A stretch of DNA of 64,000 nt from Palsa-504 sp963705835 (lineage in GTDB: Bacteria; Actinomycetota; Actinomycetes; Streptosporangiales; Streptosporangiaceae), in NCBI GenBank assembly GCA_963705835.1, contig CAVPLC010000077.1, forward strand, positions 1 through 64,000. Reading direction: 5' to 3'. The translations under genes and the position numbers were made by a program. Position 1 is the first letter of the stretch, and the number at the start of each line of letters is the position of its first letter. Positions 8,893-16,609 of the stretch are shown here, in pieces. The notes under the pieces are model-generated. The model had not been told where the DNA came from and made no database searches. It saw only the letters and a program-made list of their open reading frames with translations.

Positions 8893-9531
8893 TCAGCCGG
8901 GCTGGCCCCCAAGGACCGGGCAGATGACAGCGGCGTTGTCCGGATTGACGTCGGGGGTCACCTTCAGGATCTCGCCCGCAGGCGAGATCACCAGCTGCCC
9001 GGCCTGGTGTACAACGAGTTTCCCGTCGGCATTCCGAAGGTGCCAGAAGATCCCGACCGTCTTGGTCTGGCCCGCAGCGGTGAACACTGTGAAGTCGCCG
9101 GTCTCCGTCAACGAGAAACCGGTGTCCAGATTCGTGTGGGTGTCGGTAAACGCGATGTGGTCGGTCTCCCTGCCGGCGAAAATGATCGCGTCCAGGGAAA
9201 CCGTAGCCACCTCCCCGTAGTTGAAGTTGCAGAAAGCTCCGGCTGGCTGTGTGTTCTCAAACGGAAAGGTGGTCTTGACGTGCTGGGGGCCGTCGGCCCA
9301 CGCTGCCGCGCTTCCAGCTGCGGGCGTAAGCACCCCCAACACCGTCGCCACCGCCGCTACCATGGCGAATCGCCTCATGGCAGCCCGCTTTGCGAACATG
9401 CCCAGCAGCGCGCCGAGCGTCATGATTACTCCCGGTCGCCTCATGGCGATCACCGTCTCCGCCCCGCCGCAATGTGGCCCGCCAGTCTGCGGACCGGCGT
9501 GCGCTGTGGGCCGGTGGTCATGTGTGGTCAT
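8893..9531 (-). CDS. Secreted protein of unknown function
   Basis: 212 residues from ATG 9531, which has gaggaggcagcc directly upstream. A hydrophobic signal segment (FAMVAAVATVLGVLTPAAGS) ends in AAAWA, so Sec export is likely, possibly with a second start at one of the Met codons nearer the signal. The mature part (VKTTFPFENTQPAGAFCNF, LDAIIFAGRETDHIAFTDT, ETGDFTVFTAAGQTKTVGIF) is beta-rich with two Cys and ends in a CPVLGG motif. I recognise this as a recurring uncharacterised actinobacterial secreted protein. It lies 10 bp downstream of a small gene on the same strand and upstream of a broken paralogue. Confidence 0.72.
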   Translation of the reverse strand: MTTHDHRPTAHAGPQTGGPHCGGAETVIAMRRPGVIMTLGALLGMFAKRAAMRRFAMVAAVATVLGVLTPAAGSAAAWADGPQHVKTTFPFENTQPAGAFCNFNYGEVATVSLDAIIFAGRETDHIAFTDTHTNLDTGFSLTETGDFTVFTAAGQTKTVGIFWHLRNADGKLVVHQAGQLVISPAGEILKVTPDVNPDNAAVICPVLGGQPG

Positions 9532-9605
9532 GGCTGCCTCCTCATGGATTGGCAGGTCGTTGCGATCTCCGGCTCCTGGCGGCAGCAGACGCCACACGGG
9601 TTTCG
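9480..9605 (-). repeat. Direct repeat copy 2 (leader plus N-terminus)
   Basis: Partner of 8752-8880. Shared blocks include ccagtctgcgg, gtggtcatg, ctgcctcctcatg and ggcagcag, interrupted by scattered substitutions. It spans the end of the small upstream gene and the start of the secreted-protein gene. Confidence 0.7.
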
Positions 9606-9817
9606 CCCCTGATGGCGGGAGCCCGCATCTGCAGCTCGACGAGCCGCCGGGTCGCGTAGTTCATCTCCGCCACCGTCAGGCGCAGCCGGTACCACAGGAA
9701 CCGGAGCCGCTCGCGGCCGGTCCAAGGGCCCATCTTGTTCAGCTGCCACAGCGGGACGGGGCCATCCAGGTCCGGGACGCGGCCCCGCCCGGCCAGGCAG
9801 CTCGGCATGCTGCGCAT
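9542..9817 (-). CDS. Small hypothetical protein
   Basis: 91 residues from ATG 9817 with gaggagac as ribosome site. The conserved-looking centre is VPLWQLNKMGPWTGRERLRF followed by LWYRLRLTVAEMNYATRRLV; the tail is Arg/Ala-rich. No domain recognised. It ends 10 bp before the secreted-protein gene on the same strand, so the two are likely one transcript. Longer starts at 9865 or 9916 are open but lack a ribosome site. It faces the divergent LuxR regulator gene. Confidence 0.6.
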   Translation of the reverse strand: MRSMPSCLAGRGRVPDLDGPVPLWQLNKMGPWTGRERLRFLWYRLRLTVAEMNYATRRLVELQMRAPAIRGETRVASAAARSRRSQRPANP

Positions 9818-9943
9818 CGCCGTCTCCTCGGGACAGCGATTGTCTCCAGTCAGCTGCGCGTTCATGTCGTGATCGTCGGCCGCCGTACCGGGCTGACGCC
9901 ATACGACGTTTGACATATGCTCCTGCCAGGCCGGAGGGTAGCT

Positions 9944-10678
9944 GTGGATGTGCAGGCGGGAGTGCTTCAGGCCGCGGGCGCCTTGCGGGAGGCGCCGCGG
10001 AGCGATCGGCACGTGCTGGCCGATCCGGCTGCCGCCAAGGCCCTGCTCGATGTCATCCCCGCCGAGGCCGCCACCCTCAACGAGCTCGACATCGCGGGCC
10101 AGCGGTCAGCGGCCGACATTGAACTGATCGACGAGGACTACCCCGAAGAGCCGTTCCGCCAGTTCTGGGACCACTTCTGGAACTCGCTGACCTGCTCCTA
10201 TACCGAAGCGATTCCCCGGCTGCGGACCGAAGTGATGGGGACCGCGGACTTCTACAGCGACCGGCAATGGCATTCCACCGGCATCTACACCGAGGTCCTG
10301 CACCCGGCCGGGGTTGAAAAGGAGCTGCTCATCCCGCTGCCGGCCCCGCCCGGCATCGCCCGGCGGCTGGTCTTCTTCCGCGGCCCCGGCGCGCCGTTCA
10401 CCGACGACGAGCGCGGCGCGGCCATCTTGCTCCAGCCGCACATCTCCCGGGCGCTGCACCGCCAGGCCCGGCTCCGGGCCGCCCGGCTGCTGACCGACCG
10501 CCAGGCCGAGATCCTCCAGCTAGTAGCCGCAGGCCAGGACAACGCCGCGATCGCCCGCCGGCTCGGGCTATCCCGCGGCACCGTACGCAAGCACCTGGAA
10601 AACATCTACGCCAGACTCGAAGTCTCCAGCCGCACCACCGCCGTAGCCCGCGCCTTCCCCGACACCACGTGGGTCTAG
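9944..10678 (+). CDS. LuxR-family transcriptional regulator
   Basis: 244-residue regulator. The C-terminal ~60 residues form a classic LuxR/GerE HTH: LTDRQAEILQLVAAGQDNAA followed by IARRLGLSRGTVRKHLENIY. The N-terminal ~170 residues, with EEPFRQFWDHFWNSLTCSY and FRGPGAPFTDDERGAAILL, are GAF-like as in many single-component actinobacterial LuxR proteins. GTG 9944 has ggaggg at 9933-9938 and is preferred over ATG 9917, which has none. It is divergent from the small-protein/secreted-protein operon and is a candidate regulator of it. Confidence 0.85.
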   Translation: MDVQAGVLQAAGALREAPRSDRHVLADPAAAKALLDVIPAEAATLNELDIAGQRSAADIELIDEDYPEEPFRQFWDHFWNSLTCSYTEAIPRLRTEVMGTADFYSDRQWHSTGIYTEVLHPAGVEKELLIPLPAPPGIARRLVFFRGPGAPFTDDERGAAILLQPHISRALHRQARLRAARLLTDRQAEILQLVAAGQDNAAIARRLGLSRGTVRKHLENIYARLEVSSRTTAVARAFPDTTWV

Positions 10679-10985
10679 CGCCGAGTTTCACTGGGCGAAT
10701 CAGCCCCAGCGGGTCAGGCGTACTCGTAACAGAGGGTGCGCCCGAATATTCCATATACGCTCAATCATCCGAGTTCTCTAAAGCGCGCGCCGCCGCGAGA
10801 AGCTGTTCCGTAACCGATCAGGACGCTCGCGCTCTGGAACTCCAGTCGCGCTGCGTGACGATCGCTGGTCGCGGCCGTCGCGCGATCCGATGCTCCTATT
10901 TCTCGTCAAGGCCTTCTACTCGGTCATCTGGAATTTGACGAGCGTGGGGTTTGCTGAGGGACGGACACGACAGGGATGGGCCGCT
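10679..10985. other. Intergenic region, no gene seen
   Basis: About 300 bases, noticeably less GC-rich than the surroundings around 10740-10790 and 10900-10945. No convincing ORF, RNA or repeat is visible apart from the structured repeat that starts at its right edge. Confidence 0.4.
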
Positions 10986-10989
10986 CCCG

Positions 10990-11112
10990 GCAGGAGGGCA
11001 GGCTCCTATTAGGTCACGAGGTCAGCAGGGTAAGGGGGATCCGGAGCGGCCGGCAGATCGGATCAAGGCCAGCACGGGTGCGGCAGCCGATCTGAGGGCC
11101 AGGCCGCTCCGG
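10990..11112. repeat. Structured ~125-bp repeat, copy A
   Basis: Direct repeat of 11560-11697. Core is a nested hairpin with perfect arms: outer GGAGCGGCC/GGCCGCTCC and inner CAGATCGG/CCGATCTG around a loop containing atcaaggccagcacgg. It lies immediately 3' of the stop codon of the minus-strand gene at 11126. Copy B sits at the same place behind the IS110 transposase. Confidence 0.75.
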
Positions 11113-11125
11113 AAGCTGTGATGGG

Positions 11126-11506
11126 TTAGCCGTTGGCGGTGGTGATGGCGCTGGTGACCAGGGTGATGTTACGGGCATCCAGGTTGCCCAGGACGGTGCG
11201 CAGCCGGACGCCGGTGGCGGGATCGCCGAGGCTGGCGGCGATCCGCAAGATGGCATGCTCGGAGGATGCGCAGGGCATCTGCCCGGCGTCCAGGCCGTGC
11301 AGGGCGGTGTCCCAGCCGATGATGGCGAGCGGCTGGCCGGTGCTGATGCTGGTCCCGGTGGTGATGGTGCGGCGGAAGGCGTCGCGGTGCAGGAAGTGCC
11401 CGTGGCTGATGATCAGCCCGGCGGCGGCGGCATCGGCGGGGATGCCGTCAGCGGCGTCTAGGAGCTGGCAGACGAGCTCGGGGACGGGGGTGGCGGTGGC
11501 GTTCAT
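11126..11506 (-). CDS. Hypothetical protein between structured repeats
   Basis: 126 residues, Ala/Thr/Ile-rich, starting NATATPVPELVCQLLDAADG and including GLIISHGHFLHRDAFRRTIT and STGQPLAIIGWDTALHGLDA; no domain recognised. The ATG at 11506 has an aggaggcat sequence just upstream. The gene is framed by two copies of a structured repeat and lies directly downstream of an IS110 transposase in the same orientation. It may be a passenger of the element or a cassette-like unit; neither is proven. Confidence 0.6.
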   Translation of the reverse strand: MNATATPVPELVCQLLDAADGIPADAAAAGLIISHGHFLHRDAFRRTITTGTSISTGQPLAIIGWDTALHGLDAGQMPCASSEHAILRIAASLGDPATGVRLRTVLGNLDARNITLVTSAITTANG

Positions 11507-11559
11507 GGTGATGCCTCCTGGAAGGAAAAGGGTGGCCGCAGGTGAGGTCGGCGGCGGCT

Positions 11560-11697
11560 GGCCCGCGGCGGGCAGGCTCTTACCAGGTCACGAGGCCAGC
11601 AAGGCGCGGAGAGGGTCCCGGGGCGGCCGGCAGATCGGTTCAAGGCCAGCACGGGGTGCGGCAGCCGATATGAGGGCCAGGCCGTCCCGGGAAGCTA
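11560..11697. repeat. Structured ~125-bp repeat, copy B
   Basis: Second copy of the repeat at 10990-11112, same orientation. Outer arms GGGGCGGCC/GGCCGTCCC keep pairing with one G-T wobble when the plus strand is read; inner arms CAGATCGG/CCGATATG have one mismatch. Ends a few bases after the stop codon of the IS110 transposase. Confidence 0.75.
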
Positions 11698-11701
11698 CGG
11701 G

Positions 11702-12748
11702 TCAGGCGCCGTCGCGGAGGTGGCGGTAAACCTCGCGCGCGACGTAACGCTTCAAGCAGCGGATGATCTCTTTCTTGGACAGTCCTTCTGCGCTGCGGCG
11801 GTCAGCGTAGGCGCGGGTGGCCGGGTGAGAGCTCATCCTGACGATCACGATCCGCCACAGCGCGCTGTTGGCCTGGCGGTCGCCGCCGCGGTTGAGCCGG
11901 TACCGGCCAGCGGTCTTGCCGGAAGAAGCGGGGATCGGGGCGACGCCGCACAGGTGCGCCCATGAGCTTTCGCTGCGCAGCCGCTCCGGGTGATCGCCGG
12001 CGGCGACCAGCAGCATCGCGGCGGTATCCGGGCCGACGCCGTGCAGGGCCAGCAGGCCCGGCGCGCGGGCGGTGACCAGCGGGCCGATCAGCTCATCGAG
12101 CCGGTCCAGCTGGGCGTCCAGGAACCGGGCGCGGCGGCCCAGCTCGCGCAGCGCGACCCGGGTCGCATACCCAGGCACGTCGCCTGGCCGGGGCCGCAGC
12201 GCCGCGATCGCCTCTATCAGCTGCGCCGGGGAGCGCCGGGCCAACCGGGCCCGCAGCTCCTCCGGGCCGGTCATGATCAGCGCCCGGGCCTGGTTGATCG
12301 CCTGGGTCCGCTCCTGGCGGGCGCTGCGCTTGGCGACCATCAGCGCCCGGATCGCCTCCACCGCGCCGTCACGGCCCCGCGGTGCCCCCGACGCCCTCCC
12401 GGACAGCGCCGCACGCGCCGCGCTGACCGCATCCAGCGGGTCGGACTTGCCCTGCCGGGCCCGGTCCTGGCGGTCGGGGCGGTCCACTTCCACGACGCGT
12501 ACCCCGGCCGCGGCCAGGTAGCGGGCCAGGCCAGCGCCGTAGCTGCCGGTCCCTTCGACGCCAGCCACGGCGAGGGTCCCGAAACTGCGCAGCCAGCCCA
12601 GCAAGCTGGCGTACCCGGCTGCGGTAGCTGGGAACTCCTGCACGCCCAGCAGCCCGCCGATCGAGTCGAGCGCGGCCGCGACATGCATGCCGGCGTGCGT
12701 GTCCACGCCGCCGGTGATGACGCGTGCGTCTTCTACCATGGTGGTCAT
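11702..12748 (-). CDS. IS110-family transposase (DEDD plus serine recombinase)
   Basis: 348 residues. The N-terminal RuvC-like DEDD domain begins VITGGVDTHAGMHVAAALDS and contains VEGTGSYGAGLARYLAAAGV. The C-terminal Transposase_20/Tnp domain has LLALHGVGPDTAAMLLVAAG, LCGVAPIPASSGKTAGRYRL (likely catalytic Ser) and ANSALWRIVIVRMSSHPATR. Length matches active IS110 members and no frameshift is seen. ATG 12748 follows an aaaggga ribosome site; a GTG at 12763 is possible. Established knowledge: these enzymes insert DNA guided by a bridge RNA from the noncoding end of the element, and a folded noncoding region lies directly upstream here. Confidence 0.92.
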   Translation of the reverse strand: MTTMVEDARVITGGVDTHAGMHVAAALDSIGGLLGVQEFPATAAGYASLLGWLRSFGTLAVAGVEGTGSYGAGLARYLAAAGVRVVEVDRPDRQDRARQGKSDPLDAVSAARAALSGRASGAPRGRDGAVEAIRALMVAKRSARQERTQAINQARALIMTGPEELRARLARRSPAQLIEAIAALRPRPGDVPGYATRVALRELGRRARFLDAQLDRLDELIGPLVTARAPGLLALHGVGPDTAAMLLVAAGDHPERLRSESSWAHLCGVAPIPASSGKTAGRYRLNRGGDRQANSALWRIVIVRMSSHPATRAYADRRSAEGLSKKEIIRCLKRYVAREVYRHLRDGA

Positions 12749-12774
12749 AGCCGTCCCTTTCACGGTTGAGGGAT

Positions 12775-12965
12775 GGCACGCACCCGCTGGCCGTCGGACC
12801 CGTGAACCCCGGCCTCTGCCAAGACCGGGCAGATCAGACCGGCACCGCCGGTGGATGCCAGGACTGGGACCCGGCCGACAGGCCGCTGGAAAGACAGCCC
12901 GAGCGGCGTCGGCCGAATCGGGGGTCAGGCCGGGTCCCAGGCCCCGACACTACGCCCAAGCCACC
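12775..12965 (-). ncRNA. Candidate IS110 bridge RNA region
   Basis: Noncoding DNA directly 5' of the IS110 transposase. It folds into consecutive hairpins: arms TCTGCC/GGCAGA at 12815-12820 and 12828-12833, ACCGGC/GCCGGT near 12838-12852, a perfect 13-bp stem CTGGGACCCGGCC/GGCCGGGTCCCAG at 12864-12876 and 12928-12940, and inside its 51-base loop a further stem GCCGCT/AGCGGC at 12882-12887 and 12902-12907. Position, length and large internal loops match bridge RNAs known from IS621-type elements. Loop guides have not been matched to flanks. Confidence 0.5.
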
Positions 12966-13293
12966 GCCAAACCACGGAGAGCAAGGCGCGTGTCGGAGCT
13001 TCTCTGATCATCCCTGCCGATCTGTAGTGCTGCAATCCTGTGGAGTACAGGCCGACGATGACGCGCAGAACAGGATGTTATGTCGCGCCACAACAGGACA
13101 ATAGGTAAGTGGGGCACTTACTCGACTGTCTCGGTCTCGGCACCATGATCGTTGCGGGCATGCCCAGTCTCCTGGCGGCATGCGGGCGATGGAGTGGTGT
13201 GGGCTAGAGCCCGGCTGGTATTGCGATCTCCACCCTGCTGGCGGATTCTTGATCGTCGAGTACTCCCCCGACCGGCCACGGAAAGGTGTCGTG

Positions 13294-14542
13294 ATGAGTG
13301 ACTTCCTCGCCGACCTGCAGCGCTATTTCGCCAGCGAGGAGAGGGCGCGAGAGGCCGAACTGGCGGATGCCAGCCCGGCGTTTGAACACGCCGAGTACGC
13401 GGACCGGCTCGACCGCCTGCGCCGGGCGATGAGCGAGGCTGGCGTCGATGTGGTCCTCCTTCAGCCGGCCTGAGTCAATGTGCTGGCTGCACGGGTACAC
13501 GGCTCGCTGGTATCGGCACGGAGGCCCACCGGAGTGGCCGGCGCTGACCACCTCTGTCGTGAGAGCCGACCGCGATGAGATCATTCATTTCGACTTTGGC
13601 GGCGAGGAAGAGCTGCTCTTGGCAACATCGGTGTGCCGTGACGTCCGGATCTATCCGGGCGAGGCAGTTGACGGTGCGCTCGCGTTCCTTGTCCGGGAGC
13701 TGACCTCGGCCGGCTGGCTGCCAGGGGTGGTCGGCCGAGAGCGCCGTGGCTTGCCTCCCGACCAGCGCACGGGTGAGGTGATCGAGGACGCCATCGCGGC
13801 CGCGGGGTGCAAGATCGGCGATGCCACGGCGCTGATTGATCGCCTGCTCCACCTCAAGTCCCGTGCTGAGGTGGAGCGCATCGAGGCGGCCGGGCGCGTT
13901 CTCGACATCGGGCTGAGAGCCGCCGTCGAGGTCATCGCTCCAGGCGTCACCGAGCTTGAGGTATGGGGCCAGATGATGCTCGCGATGGCCAAAGCGGGCG
14001 GCCAGCCAGCCGCCCTCCACGAGCTGGTCGCCTCCGGGCCGGTTTTCCTGCCTCACGCCATCTCCGGTAGGCGGGCTCTACGCCGAGACGAGATCGTGTA
14101 CCTCGATCCGTGCGGTGTGGTCGATCGCTACCACGCGAACGCGGCCAGGGCCGTGTGGATCGGCGATCCCCCCGATGCCCTGGTGGAGCTCTATCACCGG
14201 GCCGCCGGAGGTTTCGGCATCTTCTGTGCCGAGGCACGGCCCGGGCGGCAGGTTGAGGACGTCGCGAAGGCGATGAAAGCATGGCACGAGGACTCCGGTA
14301 TCTCGCAGATACCCTCATGGTGCGGCGGTTACGACCTCGGCCTCGCCTTCCCGCCGGACTGGGTGGGCCCCTGGATGTTCGACTTCGACGACGCGGCGCC
14401 CGGCAAGGTGTTCGAGGCAGGAATGGTCACCAACCTCGAATGCCTCTTCGGGACACTCCTCGTCGACACGATCATCTACGCTGAAGACGGCACCCGGGTC
14501 CTTTCGGCCGTCCCTCGCGAACTGCTCGTCGCAACCCCTTGA
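13294..14542 (+). pseudogene. M24/creatinase-family protein, frameshifted
   Basis: Starts at ATG 13294 (gaaagg upstream) with DFLADLQRYFASEERAREAE and runs to a stop at 13473 after VDVVLLQPA. The rest continues in another frame from about 13465 with MCWLHGYTARWY to 14542, so one indel splits the gene. The C-terminal half is a pita-bread fold, but the metal ligands of Xaa-Pro peptidases are altered: LDPCGVVDRYHANAARAVW has Asn where the second Asp is expected, and GGYDLGLAF lacks the His. This suggests a creatinase- or ectoine-hydrolase-like enzyme rather than a metallopeptidase. Confidence 0.72.
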
Positions 14543-14634
14543 CCAAGTGCTGGCCGCTCTCATTACCGGCAATTATCTGGTAAGACTGCCGCACCTTCGG
14601 CCTGCTCAGCTGGGTCAAGTGGGATTCTCGTGGG

Positions 14635-14821
14635 GGGCGTTGGAGGCGTCCCGGGCGCTGATCTCGGCCTCGACCAGGGTGCGCAGCAGCTCCTCCGGTG
14701 TCCACCGCTGGGTCTTCGCGGTCAGGAGCAGCTCGGGGGCGAGCCGCCGCATCGCGGCCAGTTTCAGCCGGCGCAGCCCCTCGGTGAGGTCGGGGGCCAG
14801 CGGCGGCGCGGCCGCGGTCAT
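14635..14821 (-). pseudogene. istB: IS21 istB, 5' fragment
   Basis: First ~60 residues of an IS21 transposition helper ATPase, with LTEGLRRLKLAAMRRLAPEL and ELLRTLVEAEISARDASNA. Its ATG overlaps the istA stop (ATGA at 14818-14821), the usual IS21 coupling. Similarity ends after ARDASNA near 14635, so the AAA+ core with the Walker motifs and the other IS end are deleted. Confidence 0.78.
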
Positions 14822-15351
14822 GACAGGCCGCCGATGGCGTAATCGGCCAGCGCCCGGACCGGGACGACGGGCAGTTCGAGCACCAGCGCGTCCCCGGCGG
14901 GCCGGGGATCTGCTGTCCCTGGCCCGGCGGCCAGGATGGAGCGCACGTCGGCGGCACGCCACCGGCCGAACGCCACAGCCCGGTCCAGCGCGGCCTCGAA
15001 CGCGTCGTCGCCGTGGGCGGCGCGCAGCGTGTTCAGCTCGGCCAGCTCGGGTCCCAGCCGGGTGTTCCCGGCTGCGGCGGCGCCGGTGATGAACACCTCG
15101 GCGACCGGGCCGAGCGCGCAGAACTCCTTCTCCGCCGCGGTTCTGGGCCGGACCGCCCGCCGGGGCGCGGGCCGCGGGCCGCCGTAATGCTCGTCCCGCA
15201 CGGAGGCCTCGCCGGGCGCGACCAGGACATGCTCGGCGACGACCTGCCCGGCGGCGGTCATGATGACCAGCAGCCGCCCGTCATCGGTGCGCAGCTTGAC
15301 AGTCTCGCCGATCAGCCGGACGGGCACGGAGTAGCGGGCCGAGCCGAACCG
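14818..15351 (-). pseudogene. istA: IS21 istA, 3' fragment
   Basis: C-terminal part of an IS21 transposase, beginning at RFGSARYSVPVRLIGETVKL and including the Mu-transposase C-like barrel and a basic tail region. It has no native start. Its 5' part lies 3.75 kb away at 19102-20030 on the same strand; joined, the two read ...VDRLACV + RFGSARYSVP, matching uninterrupted family members. The interruption is the tyrosine-recombinase element. Confidence 0.85.
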
Positions 15352-15430
15352 CAACTGTTGACTGAACTACCTGAGATGTTCCCACAGGTCAACGGGAAAG
15401 TGGCTGGACGGTACGGTATGGTCGCTGACC

Positions 15431-16609
15431 GTGATCGAGGACGGGGATGGAGCGCCCCGGGATCTGGCCAGGCTGATGGTTCCCGCTGCGGGAGCGCTGC
15501 TGGAGACCGGCGGTGAATGGGAACCGTACCGGCTTGTCGGCCCGGACGGGGCCGCGGTGGGCGCGGTCTCGGCATGGTTCGGGGATCTGCAGGCCGCGGG
15601 CCGGTCGGCGGCCACAGTGCGCTCGTATGGGATGGACTTGCTTCGCTGGTTCCGGTTCTTGTGGGCGACCGGGGTTGAGTGGAACCGGGCGACCCGGGTC
15701 GAGGCATGTGATTTCAGCCGGTGGCTGCTGATCGCCGGCAAGGGTCCGGGACAGCCGTATGCCGCGTCGGTGCGGGCGCACAGCGAGACGGTGCTGCGCG
15801 GGTTTTACGACTTCCACCTGGACGCGGGGACTGGCCCGATCATGAACCCGTTCCCGCTGGACCGCTTGCGGCGCGCCGGCCGCGCCAACGCGCACCATAA
15901 TCCGATGGAGCCGTACCGGGATCAGCTGGCTGGTCTTTACCGGCCGCGGGTGCCGAAGCGCGTGCCGCGCAGCATCCCGGATGAGGAGTTCAACGAGATC
16001 TTCGCCCGGCTCGGCTCGAACCGGGACCGGGCCCTGGTCGCGTTCTACGTGTCTACCGGTGCCCGGGCTTCTGAGCTGCTGTCGGTTACCCGGAACCGGG
16101 CCGATCCCGGGCGGCAGGTGATCGCCGTGGTCCGCAAGGGAACCGGCGAGGTGCAGGAACTGCCCGCATCGACCGACGCGTTCGTCTGGCTGCGGCTGTA
16201 TCAGGCGGAGATGGACAGGCTGATCCCGCGCGGCCGCCGTGAGCCGCTGTGGTGGACGCTGCGCCAGCCGTGCCGGCCGCTGACCTACCATGCGGTGCAT
16301 CGGATGTTCGAGCGTGCCGCCGGCGGGGCAGGCTCGGCCGCGACGCTGCACGCGCTGCGGCACACGGCGGCTTACCGGATGGCCGAGGATCCGTCGCTGC
16401 CGCTGACCGACGTGCAGCTCGTCCTAGGTCATGCACGGCTCACCACGACGCAGATCTACCTGACGCCCCGCAGCGAAGACGTGATCCGCCGGGTCCTGGC
16501 CCATCATGCCGAGCAGGTCCGGCAGGCTGCTGAACGCCGGGCTCCGGTCCCGGCGCCCGGCTACCGGCCAGAGACGCTGGACGTGCTCTTCGGTAAGGAC
16601 GTGCGATGA
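15431..16609 (+). CDS. Tyrosine recombinase, first of a pair (TnpA-like)
   Basis: 392-residue site-specific recombinase. N-terminal SAM-like core-binding domain (ATVRSYGMDLLRWFRFLW), then a catalytic domain with the expected residues: Arg in STGARASELLSV, a Lys in VVRKGTGEVQEL, HxxR in LHALRHTAAYR, the second His in LVLGHARLTTTQIYL and the Tyr of QIYL. All appear intact, so an active enzyme is plausible. GTG 15431 is the assigned start, with no clear ribosome site. Its stop overlaps the start of the second recombinase (ATGA at 16606-16609), indicating translational coupling and joint action, as for TnpA/TnpB of Tn554-type elements. Confidence 0.88.
   Translation: MIEDGDGAPRDLARLMVPAAGALLETGGEWEPYRLVGPDGAAVGAVSAWFGDLQAAGRSAATVRSYGMDLLRWFRFLWATGVEWNRATRVEACDFSRWLLIAGKGPGQPYAASVRAHSETVLRGFYDFHLDAGTGPIMNPFPLDRLRRAGRANAHHNPMEPYRDQLAGLYRPRVPKRVPRSIPDEEFNEIFARLGSNRDRALVAFYVSTGARASELLSVTRNRADPGRQVIAVVRKGTGEVQELPASTDAFVWLRLYQAEMDRLIPRGRREPLWWTLRQPCRPLTYHAVHRMFERAAGGAGSAATLHALRHTAAYRMAEDPSLPLTDVQLVLGHARLTTTQIYLTPRSEDVIRRVLAHHAEQVRQAAERRAPVPAPGYRPETLDVLFGKDVR

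Larger units (their letters stand above)
11702..12965 (-). mobile_element. IS110-family insertion element (ends unresolved)
   Basis: Transposase plus ~200 bp of folded 5' noncoding DNA. IS110 elements lack clear terminal inverted repeats, so the ends cannot be set by eye. The repeat copy B at 11560-11697 may be target or 3' end. Confidence 0.6.

Noticed and set aside
11126..11697. Integron attC-type cassettes
   Set aside because: Gene-plus-hairpin order is suggestive, but no GTTRRRY/RYYYAAC core sites and no integron integrase are visible.
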